Below the pieces are notes generated by a model. The model had not been told where the DNA came from, searched no databases, and worked only from the letters and a program-made list of their open reading frames with translations. A stretch of 38,566 nt of DNA from positions 1 to 38,566 of the forward strand of contig NZ_CALIST010000018.1 of assembly GCF_938041645.1 (NCBI RefSeq), written 5' to 3'. The DNA comes from an uncultured Campylobacter sp. GTDB lineage: Bacteria > Campylobacterota > Campylobacteria > Campylobacterales > Campylobacteraceae. Shown piece after piece: positions 1 through 7,706 of this stretch (the stretch's first letter is position 1; each line of letters opens with the position of its first letter). The position numbers and the translations under genes were made by a program.

Positions 1-589
1 GGGGGGGGGTTAACGATTAGTAACAAGCGCTTTTGCGCGATAAAATTTTGCCACGCAAATAGCTATGGCAAGGGAGTTTGCGAAATTTAAAATTTATTTT
101 GAAAAAGTTAGGAATTTTAAAATTTTAACGCTAGGATTTTGAAAAATTTTATAAATTTTATGAAATTTGCAGATCAAAATTTTAAAATTTTTACGATACG
201 GCGAAGCGAATTCTTAAAATTTTACTATGACTTTTAGCGCAAAATCTTCCCGATAAGGACACAAAACAGAAATTCCAAATCAAATTTTCTCGACGTGAAG
301 CGCTTCCTTAAATTATGAATTTAAAATTTTACATGTGAAATTTCCACTCTACACAGTGCGGCGTATTTCTGCCAAGATAAAATTCGCAAGCAAAATTCCA
401 ACCTCGCAAACCCAAAAGCATACGGCAATTACTTCTTGAAATTTTAGCACCGCTTACCCGTAGACCAATATTACGTTGCTTTATAGAATTTAGACCTCAC
501 GACGCCAGCTCCTCGCACTGCAAGCTCGCCTTGCGTTTTCGTTCAGACGGCGATCCGTCCACACGCCACTATGGCGTCTCGTCGCCATC
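1..589. other. Gene-free region, opens in poly-G tract
   Basis: No convincing gene is visible. The first nine bases are all G, so the run may be longer outside the window. To its right the three forward frames behave differently: one stays open to about position 108, the other two stop within 20 bases. The rest is A+T-rich with many AAATTT-type words, ending in a GC-rich stretch just before the DUF2130 stop codon. Confidence 0.5.
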
Positions 590-1912
590 TTAGTCTTGAA
601 GCGCGTCCGCTTCGCCCTCTGCCGCGATCGCCTCGAGGCTTAAAATTTCATCGACGTCCTCCAGCTGCGCTACGCCGCTTCCGGCGATGCTTCTGATACT
701 TGCGTGCATCGCGATCGCGCCGTCTCGCGCACGCGCGATCTGTTTTTCACGCTGTTTCCAGATGCGCTCCATCGCGTTGCGCTCCTTATTTAGGCTCTCT
801 TGCATGCCGACGAATGCCGATACGATCGTCTTTATCTGGTTTGCAAACTCGGGCGAGGTCAGATAGTCGTAGAGCATCGCCGTTTTGCTATCTTGATTTT
901 GACCCGATCTTTTGGCAAACGCAAGCGCTACGACGTGTTCGCGCAAGACGGCGCAAAGCCCCTTAAATTCCTCAAACGAACAGATCCAGATGCTAGCATC
1001 GCTCGGCGCTTGGTGCAGCCTAGGGCTGTGAGGCGGCATCTGCTCGGTTACGATAACGCCGATCTGCGCGCCCTCGCCTATCATATCGTCTTTGAGTTTG
1101 TCGATCCATTTGGGCTCGAAGCTTTTCGTGCGCTTGCTCTCGTATAAAATTTTACCGCAGCCCGCAAACTCCCTCGTATGCACCATCTGCACGCAGTCTG
1201 CGCCGCGCGCGCCCTTTTTGACCTCATCTATCTCGTCCAAAGGAAAGTTTAGCCGCAGATACTCCTGCAGCGCAAGCTCCTGTACCTCGCCCTGAAGCTG
1301 CTGCGAGCCTACTTCCGAGCGGCGCTTAAGCTCGTTTATTTGGCCGATTAAGCTTTGGATCTGCTCATCTTTTTGGCGGAATTTCAGCTCGTTTTCCTGC
1401 GAAATTTGTTTCGAAAGCCGCTCTCGCTCCATATTCATGCGGTTGGTTAGCTCGATCTCGGATTTGGCTTTATTCTCGGCCTCAAGCTCGCTAAATTTAC
1501 GCTTTTGCGCCTCCATCTCGGCCTTTATTAAATTTAGCTCGGAAATTCTTTGCGATTTTTCTTGCAGCTCCTTTTGTAAAATTTCAAATTTCGCCGCGTT
1601 TTCGCTCTCGATCTGAGATTTTGCGAGCGCTAAAATTTTCTCCCGCTCGCTGTTTAGCGCGGAATCGGTCGCCGCTTTTACGCGCTGCTCGAATGCGTTT
1701 TCCTTTGCTTGCAGCTGCGCCAGATGCTTCGCGTACTCCTCGCGCTTAGCGGCGATTTCGGCTTCAAATTTAAGCGTGGCTTCGTTTTGCTGCTGCTGCC
1801 ACTTTCGCTTCTGCTGTAAAATTTCATCTTCAAATTTAGCTTTGATATCGCGCTGCAGCGCCTCGTCTATATCGATCTGAGAGCCGCAGTGCGGGCACTT
1901 TACGTTAGCCAT
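590..1912 (-). CDS. DUF2130 domain protein with zinc ribbon and coiled coil
   Basis: The protein has 440 residues. It starts with a CPHCG zinc-ribbon half (Cys6, Cys9), followed by a long charged Lys/Glu/Gln-rich coiled coil over roughly residues 20-215. The C-terminal half (about 215-400) matches the conserved DUF2130 block (LALQEYL, FPLDEIDEVKKG, GADCVQ, ILYESKRTK). The family has no settled role; the C-terminal block resembles nuclease-like folds, which is inference only. The ATG start has an AGGA ribosome site lying inside the end of putP, and the two genes overlap by 8 bases, so they are probably co-transcribed with putP first. The low-complexity coiled coil means distant matches should be judged on the C-terminal block. 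Confidence 0.85.
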   Translation of the reverse strand: MANVKCPHCGSQIDIDEALQRDIKAKFEDEILQQKRKWQQQQNEATLKFEAEIAAKREEYAKHLAQLQAKENAFEQRVKAATDSALNSEREKILALAKSQIESENAAKFEILQKELQEKSQRISELNLIKAEMEAQKRKFSELEAENKAKSEIELTNRMNMERERLSKQISQENELKFRQKDEQIQSLIGQINELKRRSEVGSQQLQGEVQELALQEYLRLNFPLDEIDEVKKGARGADCVQMVHTREFAGCGKILYESKRTKSFEPKWIDKLKDDMIGEGAQIGVIVTEQMPPHSPRLHQAPSDASIWICSFEEFKGLCAVLREHVVALAFAKRSGQNQDSKTAMLYDYLTSPEFANQIKTIVSAFVGMQESLNKERNAMERIWKQREKQIARARDGAIAMHASIRSIAGSGVAQLEDVDEILSLEAIAAEGEADALQD

Positions 1913-3413
1913 TTTTGCTTCCTAAACTCTGCTCTTTCATCTTTTCAAATTCCTGCGAAATTTGCGCGGCATTAGGCTCATCCGCCATCTTATCGAGCAC
2001 GGAGTTGTAGCGATTTACGAGCAGTATCGCAAGCGCCGAAAAGCAAAAGCCCGGCAGTAGCTCGTAAACGACCGCCGAAAGCCCCGATAATATCCAGCAA
2101 ATGACCGTGATACCGCCTACGAGCATGCCCACCAAAGCCGAGAGCGCGCTCATTTTTTTAGAATACAGGCTGAAAAGCAGCACCGCGCCAAAGCTCGCGC
2201 CAAATCCTGCCCAGGCGTTACCCACGACGTTTAGCACCGTATCGTTTGAGCCAAACGCCAAGATCGCGGCGACCGCGGCGATGATAACGACGGCGATACG
2301 GCTGCTTAGCGTCTGCGTGCGCTCGCTCACCTCTTTTTTATAAAACGCGAAGATAAAATCCTTCGTAACGGCGCTCGCGCTTACCAAAAGCTGGCTTGAG
2401 ATAGTGCTCATAATCGCCGCCAGCACCGCAGAGATTATGACGCCTAGGATGAACGGATGAAAGAAAATTTTACCGAGCTCTAGGAAAATTTTTTCGGGAT
2501 CGTCTATGCTAAGGCCCTTTTGTGAAAAATACACAAAGCCGATCAGGCCGCTAAGCATCGCGCCTACTAGTCCTAGCACCATCCACGAAATTCCGATGCG
2601 GCGCGCGCTATCAAGCTCGCGCGAGCTTCTAATCGCCATAAAGCGCACGATGATATGCGGCTGACCGAAGTATCCGAGCCCCCAAGCAAGCAAGCCTAAA
2701 ACGCCCAAGAAGCTTTGATTATAAAATAGATCTAGGTGGCTCGCGCCGTAGAGCCGCACCTGCGTCAAAAAGGAGCTATCCGCAGGGATCTGCAGCGCGC
2801 GATAAGAAAACAGAGGGATCAAAATAAGCACCGCAAACATCAGCGCGCCCTGAAATGCGTCAGTAATCGCGACGGCCTTAAATCCGCCGAAAAAGGTATA
2901 AAACACGACGATTAAGATCGTAGCGACCGCGCCGTAGGTGAAATTTAGCCCGAAAAAACTCTCAAAGGTCTTGCCGCCTGCAATGATGCCGCTGCTAACA
3001 TAGAGCGTAAAAAATATGATGATCAAAAGCCCGGAGATGATGCGAAGCGTCTTGGTATGGTCTTTGAAGCGGTTTTCTAAAAAATCCGGGATCGTGACGC
3101 TGTCGCTTGCTACCTCGGTGTAAATTCTAAGCCTTTTTGCAAGAAATTTATAATTGCACCACGCGCCCACGCAAAGTCCTAGGGCTATCCATATATTGCA
3201 AATTCCCGTCGCAAACATCGCGCCCGGCACCCCCAAAAGCATCCAGCCGCTCATATCGCTAGCGCCCGCGCTAAGCGCCGTTACGAATGGGCCCAGGCGG
3301 CGGTTATCGAGCAGATACTCGCTTAAGCTCGCATTCTTGTCATAATAATACCTACCTATAAAAATAAGCGCGCCGAAATATATCGCGATTGCGCAATAGG
3401 TCCAAAAGCTCAT
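1905..3413 (-). CDS. putP: Sodium/proline symporter PutP
   Basis: This 502-residue polytopic inner-membrane protein of the sodium:solute symporter (SSS) family has about 12-13 hydrophobic segments. Family signatures seen are GASDMSGWMLLGVPGA in the first third, a GYFGQPHIIVRFMA block near residue 255, and ISSQLLVSASAVTKDF near residue 340. The length is normal for PutP. It should import proline with Na+, a major carbon source for campylobacters. The ATG follows an AAAGGAGG ribosome site at about 3419-3426. It is transcribed away from the amino acid ABC importer, and the 127-base gap between them must hold both promoters. Another SSS substrate is possible, but the match to PutP is good. Confidence 0.9.
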   Translation of the reverse strand: MSFWTYCAIAIYFGALIFIGRYYYDKNASLSEYLLDNRRLGPFVTALSAGASDMSGWMLLGVPGAMFATGICNIWIALGLCVGAWCNYKFLAKRLRIYTEVASDSVTIPDFLENRFKDHTKTLRIISGLLIIIFFTLYVSSGIIAGGKTFESFFGLNFTYGAVATILIVVFYTFFGGFKAVAITDAFQGALMFAVLILIPLFSYRALQIPADSSFLTQVRLYGASHLDLFYNQSFLGVLGLLAWGLGYFGQPHIIVRFMAIRSSRELDSARRIGISWMVLGLVGAMLSGLIGFVYFSQKGLSIDDPEKIFLELGKIFFHPFILGVIISAVLAAIMSTISSQLLVSASAVTKDFIFAFYKKEVSERTQTLSSRIAVVIIAAVAAILAFGSNDTVLNVVGNAWAGFGASFGAVLLFSLYSKKMSALSALVGMLVGGITVICWILSGLSAVVYELLPGFCFSALAILLVNRYNSVLDKMADEPNAAQISQEFEKMKEQSLGSKNG

Positions 3414-3540
3414 CGTTGCCTCCTTTTAAAAAAGCTAATTTTACTCTATTTCAAATAAAATTTTACTTTCGGAATTTAGCCAGATTTTAACGAAATTTTA
3501 GTATTCTTACCGTTTAAATTTTAAGAAAAAGGCGCCTTGG

Positions 3541-4245
3541 TTGAACGAGAAAATTTTAAAGGTCGTATTTGTTTTGACTGTAATCGCCGTGGGGCTTTAT
3601 TTCACCTATCCCGAGCTGAGCGAAGCGCAAAAAATTTCATACGCCAAAAGCTACGGCATCACTCTTATTTTGACCTCCGGCGGCATTGTGATCGGTATCG
3701 CATTAGGATTTATGCTGGCATTTTTAAAATTTCTAAACAATAAATTTTTAAGCTTCATTATCGACGAATACGTAGATATCATCCGCGGAACTCCAATCGT
3801 TATCCAGCTGATGGTGTTCGTGTTTATAATTTTTGCTACGTGGAGCAATAATATCGCAGCTGCGATCTTTGCACTGGGGCTTAATAGCTCAGCTTACGTC
3901 GCGGAGATCGTGCGCGGCGGCATAAATAGCGTCGATAGCGGCCAGATGGAAGCTGCGCGCGCGATGGGGCTAGGTTACGGCACGGCGATGAAAGAGATCG
4001 TCTTTCCGCAGGCGATAAAAAATATCCTGCCTGCGCTTGCGAATGAGTTTATTAGCCTATTTAAAGAGACCTCGGTCGTGGGTCTCGTAGCAATTACTGA
4101 TCTTACGTTTTTTTCAAAAAGCATGCAGGCTGCGCTTTATACCGTCCAGCCGATACTTTTTGCCGCAGTACTTTACTATGCAAGCGTAAAATTTTTCTCG
4201 TTTTTAGTAAAAATGCTAGAAAGTAGGTTAAACCGCAATGATTGA
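3541..4245 (+). CDS. Polar amino acid ABC transporter, permease
   Basis: The protein has 234 residues and about five membrane segments. The EAA loop is clear (EAARAMGLGYGTAMKEIVFP, residues about 140-160), followed by ALANEFISLFKETSVVG, typical of His/Glu/Gln/Arg-type permeases. I chose the TTG at 3541 because an AAAAAGG ribosome site ends 8 bases before it and no ATG precedes the first hydrophobic segment. It overlaps the ATPase gene by 8 bases and heads a permease-ATPase-binding protein operon. A single permease gene implies it works as a homodimer. It resembles the C. jejuni PaqPQ type of importer; the substrate (glutamine, glutamate or arginine) cannot be read from sequence. Confidence 0.88.
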   Translation: MNEKILKVVFVLTVIAVGLYFTYPELSEAQKISYAKSYGITLILTSGGIVIGIALGFMLAFLKFLNNKFLSFIIDEYVDIIRGTPIVIQLMVFVFIIFATWSNNIAAAIFALGLNSSAYVAEIVRGGINSVDSGQMEAARAMGLGYGTAMKEIVFPQAIKNILPALANEFISLFKETSVVGLVAITDLTFFSKSMQAALYTVQPILFAAVLYYASVKFFSFLVKMLESRLNRND

Positions 4246-4966
4246 AATATCAAATTTAACCAAATCCTACGGCAATTTATCAGTGCTAAAAGGAATTTCA
4301 AAGAGCATAAATAAAGGCGATATCGTAGCGATCATCGGTCCAAGCGGCGGTGGTAAATCGACCTTTTTGCGTTGCTTAAATTTGCTTGAAATTCCAAGCG
4401 GCGGCATTATTAAAATAGACGGCGAGGATATTACCGATAAGCACACCGATATTAATAAAATTCGCCGCAAAGTTAGTATGGTCTTTCAGCATTTCAACCT
4501 CTTTGCAAATAAAAACGTATTAGAAAATTTAACTCTAGCGCCCATAAAAGCGGGTATCTATACTAAAGAACAAGCCTACGCAAAAGCAGAGGAGCTGCTA
4601 CAAAAGGTCGGTCTTAGCGATAAGGCCTATACTTATCCGCACAAGCTTAGCGGTGGGCAAAAGCAACGCATCGCAATCGCTAGAAGTTTGGCGGTAAATC
4701 CGGACGTGATTTTATTCGACGAGCCCACTTCGGCGTTAGATCCCGAGATGATCGGCGAGGTGTTAGGTATAATGAAAGAGGTCGCCAAAGAGGGCATTAC
4801 GATGCTTGTGGTAACGCACGAGATGGGCTTTGCACGCAATGTCGCGAATAGGATTTTTTTTATGGAGGGCGGCAAGATCGCTGTGGACGATACGCCTAAA
4901 AACGTATTTGAAAATCCGCAAAATCCGAGATTGAAAGAATTTTTAAATAAAATTTTAAACCACTAA
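4238..4966 (+). CDS. Polar amino acid ABC transporter, ATP-binding protein
   Basis: This 242-residue ATPase has every canonical motif: Walker A GPSGGGKST (about residues 33-41), Q-loop VFQHFNLF, signature LSGGQKQR, Walker B VILFDEPTSALDPE and the switch histidine in VVTHEMGFA. The length and motif spelling place it in the GlnQ/HisP group for polar amino acids. It acts at the cytoplasmic face of the inner membrane with the preceding permease, whose end it overlaps by 8 bases. The binding-protein gene starts 11 bases after it, behind an AAGGAGAGGG ribosome site. Confidence 0.93.
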   Translation: MIEISNLTKSYGNLSVLKGISKSINKGDIVAIIGPSGGGKSTFLRCLNLLEIPSGGIIKIDGEDITDKHTDINKIRRKVSMVFQHFNLFANKNVLENLTLAPIKAGIYTKEQAYAKAEELLQKVGLSDKAYTYPHKLSGGQKQRIAIARSLAVNPDVILFDEPTSALDPEMIGEVLGIMKEVAKEGITMLVVTHEMGFARNVANRIFFMEGGKIAVDDTPKNVFENPQNPRLKEFLNKILNH

Positions 4967-4977
4967 AGGAGAGGGAA

Positions 4978-5718
4978 ATGAAAAAATTTATGAGATTTCT
5001 AGTTGCAGGCGCTTTGCTTTGCGGTTCGCTAGTTGCTAAAGACATCACCAAAGATACGCTCATCGTAGGCACGAATGCCGAGTATCCGCCGTTTGAGTTC
5101 GTGGATGAAAACTCCAAAGTCACCGGCTTTGATATGGATTTGGTAGCCGAGCTTGCCAAGCGCGCGGGGGTGAAATACGAAATTTTAAATATGAGCTTTG
5201 ACGGGCTAATCCCTGCGATTAAAAGCGGTAAAATCGACATGATCGCCTCGGGAATGAGCGCGACGCCGGCTCGCAAAAAGGCGATCGATTTCACAAATCC
5301 TTACTACAAGGTCGAAAATTTATACGTCAAACGTAAGGACGATAGCTCGTTAAATTCCAAGGCGGATCTGCAGGGTAAGCGCCTTGCCGCGCAGCTAGGC
5401 ACCATCCAAGAGCTTGCGATCAGAGATATCAAAGGCGCCGAAGTTAGCGCTACGGAGAACGTTTTTGTAGCCGTCATGTCGCTTAAAAACAAAAAGATCG
5501 ACGCGCTTTGCGTGGATTCATCCGTGGGCTACGAGTATCTTAAGAAAAATGACGATCTCGTAGCGTTTTTTAAAGAATCCGACGGCAGTGAGGGCTTTTC
5601 GATCGCATTTGATAAGGGCAAGTATCCCGAGCTGCTCGCTAAATTTAACGCGGCGCTTGAGGAGATGAAAAAGGACGGAAGCTACGAAAAGCTTTTGGAG
5701 AAGTATAATTTAAAATAA
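4978..5718 (+). CDS. Periplasmic amino acid-binding protein of ABC importer
   Basis: A 246-residue type-3 solute-binding protein. The N-terminus is a classic signal peptide (MKKF, a hydrophobic stretch, cleavage probably after SLVA near residue 20). Family blocks seen are GTNAEYPPFEFVD, GFDMDLVAELAKRAG, FDGLIPAIKSGKIDMIASGMSATPARK-type sequence, and FTNPYY. These residues form the lobe that binds the amino acid carboxyl and amino groups. It would deliver substrate to the permease and ATPase encoded just upstream. No lipobox is seen, so it should be free in the periplasm. A strong inverted repeat follows the stop, which would stabilise or end the message here. Confidence 0.9.
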   Translation: MKKFMRFLVAGALLCGSLVAKDITKDTLIVGTNAEYPPFEFVDENSKVTGFDMDLVAELAKRAGVKYEILNMSFDGLIPAIKSGKIDMIASGMSATPARKKAIDFTNPYYKVENLYVKRKDDSSLNSKADLQGKRLAAQLGTIQELAIRDIKGAEVSATENVFVAVMSLKNKKIDALCVDSSVGYEYLKKNDDLVAFFKESDGSEGFSIAFDKGKYPELLAKFNAALEEMKKDGSYEKLLEKYNLK

Positions 5719-5731
5719 TCCGCAAAATTTA

Positions 5732-5761
5732 GGCGCAAATTCTGCAATAGGAATTTGCGCC
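5732..5761 (+). terminator. 11-bp inverted repeat after the importer operon
   Basis: GGCGCAAATTC pairs perfectly with GAATTTGCGCC across an 8-base loop (5743-5750). No U-run follows on the plus strand, so it may be a partial terminator or an RNA-protecting hairpin separating the importer operon from the next gene, which starts 16 bases later. Confidence 0.45.
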
Positions 5762-5777
5762 GCCTAAGAGGAATCCT

Positions 5778-6317
5778 ATGAAAAAGATATTTTTGACACT
5801 TGCGATTTTGCTCTGCACGCAGAGCTTTGCGGAGCAAAAAGACAGATACGGCATCGCTGCGTTTGCAGGTCTTGGCAATGACGGCAGAAGCTTCGTTTTT
5901 ACCTTCAGAAAGGCTCAAAAAGATCGCTTCTTTCCCTGCGACTTAAAAAATTTAAACATAATCGCCGCGGGTGCTTCTAGGTGCATAACGGACGCTAAAG
6001 AGCTGAAAAAATTCGACAAAGAATATAAAAAAGCTCTCGAGTCCGTGATAAAACCCGGCAAGCGCTACTACGTAAATTTAATCGATCGCGGCAACGACGC
6101 CTATGTTTGCGACGCAAGCGATCCTAAAAGCAATCTGCGATTGGATCTAGTGGCAGCAGGATTTGCCGTGCCGACAACCGACGATAGTGAACTTCTTTTA
6201 AAAGCCGCCGAGGAGGCCAAAGAGGCTAAGCGCGGAATGTATAGCGCAAAATTTTGGGACGTTACCAACTGCATCCTAAACGGCGTACCTATACCTAAAA
6301 AAGACGAGGATAAATGA
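5778..6317 (+). CDS. Secreted SNase-like (micrococcal nuclease fold) protein
   Basis: A 179-residue protein with a clear signal peptide (hydrophobic residues 4-16, cleavage near SFA-E, residue 19). The C-terminal half resembles the end of staphylococcal-nuclease domains: LVAAGFA, then an alanine/glutamate-rich helix ELLLKAAEEAKEAKRGMYS and a closing FWD. The N-terminal catalytic strand (the usual Asp/Arg cluster) is not obvious, so nuclease activity is uncertain. Four cysteines (two near residues 54 and 72, two toward the C-terminus) could form disulfides in the periplasm. It is the first gene of a cluster with thiE, whose ATG overlaps its stop by 4 bases, so translation is probably coupled. 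Confidence 0.6.
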   Translation: MKKIFLTLAILLCTQSFAEQKDRYGIAAFAGLGNDGRSFVFTFRKAQKDRFFPCDLKNLNIIAAGASRCITDAKELKKFDKEYKKALESVIKPGKRYYVNLIDRGNDAYVCDASDPKSNLRLDLVAAGFAVPTTDDSELLLKAAEEAKEAKRGMYSAKFWDVTNCILNGVPIPKKDEDK

Positions 6318-6928
6318 GCGAAATTTACGCGCTTAGCGACGATGTCTTAACGCCGCCGCAAACTATCTTTTCACAGATAGATGAAATTTTGCGCTGCGGC
6401 GTAAAGCTCGTGCAGTATCGCAGCAAGCTCGCCGCGCAGGATGAAGCTTTAATCCGCTCTCTCATCGATCTTTGCGAGGATTACGGCGCCAAACTCATCA
6501 TAAACGACGATGCGGTGCTTGCCAAAAAGCTAGGCGCGCACGGCGTGCATATCGGAAAGGACGACGGCGAGGCGGCGCAGGTGCGTGAGTTTTTAGGCGC
6601 GGATAAGATCATCGGCGTTAGCTGCTACGCTGGTCTTGCTCGCGCGAGGCAGGCCGAGGCGCAGGGCGCTAGCTACGTAGCCTTCGGCTCGCTCAGACGC
6701 GGCAAGACAAAACCTAATGCGCCGCTTTGCCCCGATGAGCTCGTGCAAGAGGCGCGAAAATCTTTGAACCTCCCAATCGCCGTAATCGGCGGGATAAGCT
6801 TAGAAAATCTGGATGAAATTTTAGCCCTCAAGCCTGATTATATCGCGATGGTAGAGGCGATCTACAGACCCTCTTCGATCACGCAGAATTTAGCAAATTT
6901 AAAGGAAAAAATGGATGAATATATTTGA
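6314..6928 (+). CDS. thiE: Thiamine phosphate synthase ThiE
   Basis: A 204-residue TIM-barrel enzyme that joins hydroxymethylpyrimidine diphosphate and thiazole phosphate to give thiamine phosphate in the cytoplasm. Visible family landmarks are VQYRSK (pyrophosphate and pyrimidine site), LIINDD with the Mg-binding aspartates, GVHIGKDD, GVSCY, YVAFGS and VIGGI. The length is typical. It overlaps the preceding gene by 4 bases and uppP by 14, so the three genes form a tight unit. No other thiamine genes are in the window. Confidence 0.92.
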   Translation: MSEIYALSDDVLTPPQTIFSQIDEILRCGVKLVQYRSKLAAQDEALIRSLIDLCEDYGAKLIINDDAVLAKKLGAHGVHIGKDDGEAAQVREFLGADKIIGVSCYAGLARARQAEAQGASYVAFGSLRRGKTKPNAPLCPDELVQEARKSLNLPIAVIGGISLENLDEILALKPDYIAMVEAIYRPSSITQNLANLKEKMDEYI

Positions 6929-7691
6929 CGCCGTGATTCTAGGCATCGTCGAGGGGCTGACGGAGTTTCTGCCCGTAAGTTCGACCGGGCACATGATCCT
7001 AGCTGCGAAACTGATGGGTCTGCAGCAGACCGACACGCTTAAATGCTTCGAGGTCGTTATCCAGCTAGGCTCGATCCTAGCGGTCGTTGCGATGTTTTAT
7101 AAGCGGCTTTTGGTTGATTTTAAGCTCTGGTGCAAGCTCATCGTGGGCTTCATCCCCACTGCAGCGATCGGCTTTTTACTGTATAAAAGCATCAAATCGC
7201 TCTTCACGCCGCAAACCGTCGCCTACGCGCTGATCGGTTGGGGCATTATTTTTATCGCGGTCGAGCTCTTTCGCAAGGCGCGCCCTAGAGAAGGCGAGCT
7301 AGAGCATCTGGATCAAATTTCATACATCCAGGCTTTCATTATCGGGTTTTCGCAGTGTTTTGCGATGGTGCCGGGCACTTCGCGCAGCGGCGCTACCATC
7401 ATCGCAGGACTTTTGTGCGGGCTAAGCAGAAACTTAGCCGCGCGCTTTAGCTTCCTGCTCGCGATCCCTACGATGTTTGCGGCGACTTTTTACGACACCT
7501 ATAAGAATTTAGACACCTTCGCGCAAAACTCCGACAATATCACGATCTTCCTCGTAGGCGGCGCAGTGGCGTTCGTCGTGGCGCTTGCGGCGATCAAGCT
7601 ATTTCTAAGCTTCGTCTCGAAGTTCGATTTCATCCCGTTTGGAATTTATAGAATTCTAATCGGCATCGCATTTTTCATATTTGTATTTTAA
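6915..7691 (+). CDS. uppP: Undecaprenyl-diphosphatase UppP (BacA)
   Basis: This 258-residue membrane enzyme dephosphorylates undecaprenyl diphosphate, recycling the lipid carrier for peptidoglycan and glycan synthesis. The two catalytic loops are intact: EGLTEFLPVSSTGHM near residue 14 and MVPGTSRSGATI near residue 150. About eight hydrophobic segments are present and the length fits the family. The ATG lies within the end of thiE. The next gene starts 15 bases after its stop and also acts on the envelope. UppP can confer low-level bacitracin resistance. Confidence 0.95.
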   Translation: MNIFDAVILGIVEGLTEFLPVSSTGHMILAAKLMGLQQTDTLKCFEVVIQLGSILAVVAMFYKRLLVDFKLWCKLIVGFIPTAAIGFLLYKSIKSLFTPQTVAYALIGWGIIFIAVELFRKARPREGELEHLDQISYIQAFIIGFSQCFAMVPGTSRSGATIIAGLLCGLSRNLAARFSFLLAIPTMFAATFYDTYKNLDTFAQNSDNITIFLVGGAVAFVVALAAIKLFLSFVSKFDFIPFGIYRILIGIAFFIFVF

Positions 7692-7706
7692 TACGCAAGG
7701 AATTTC

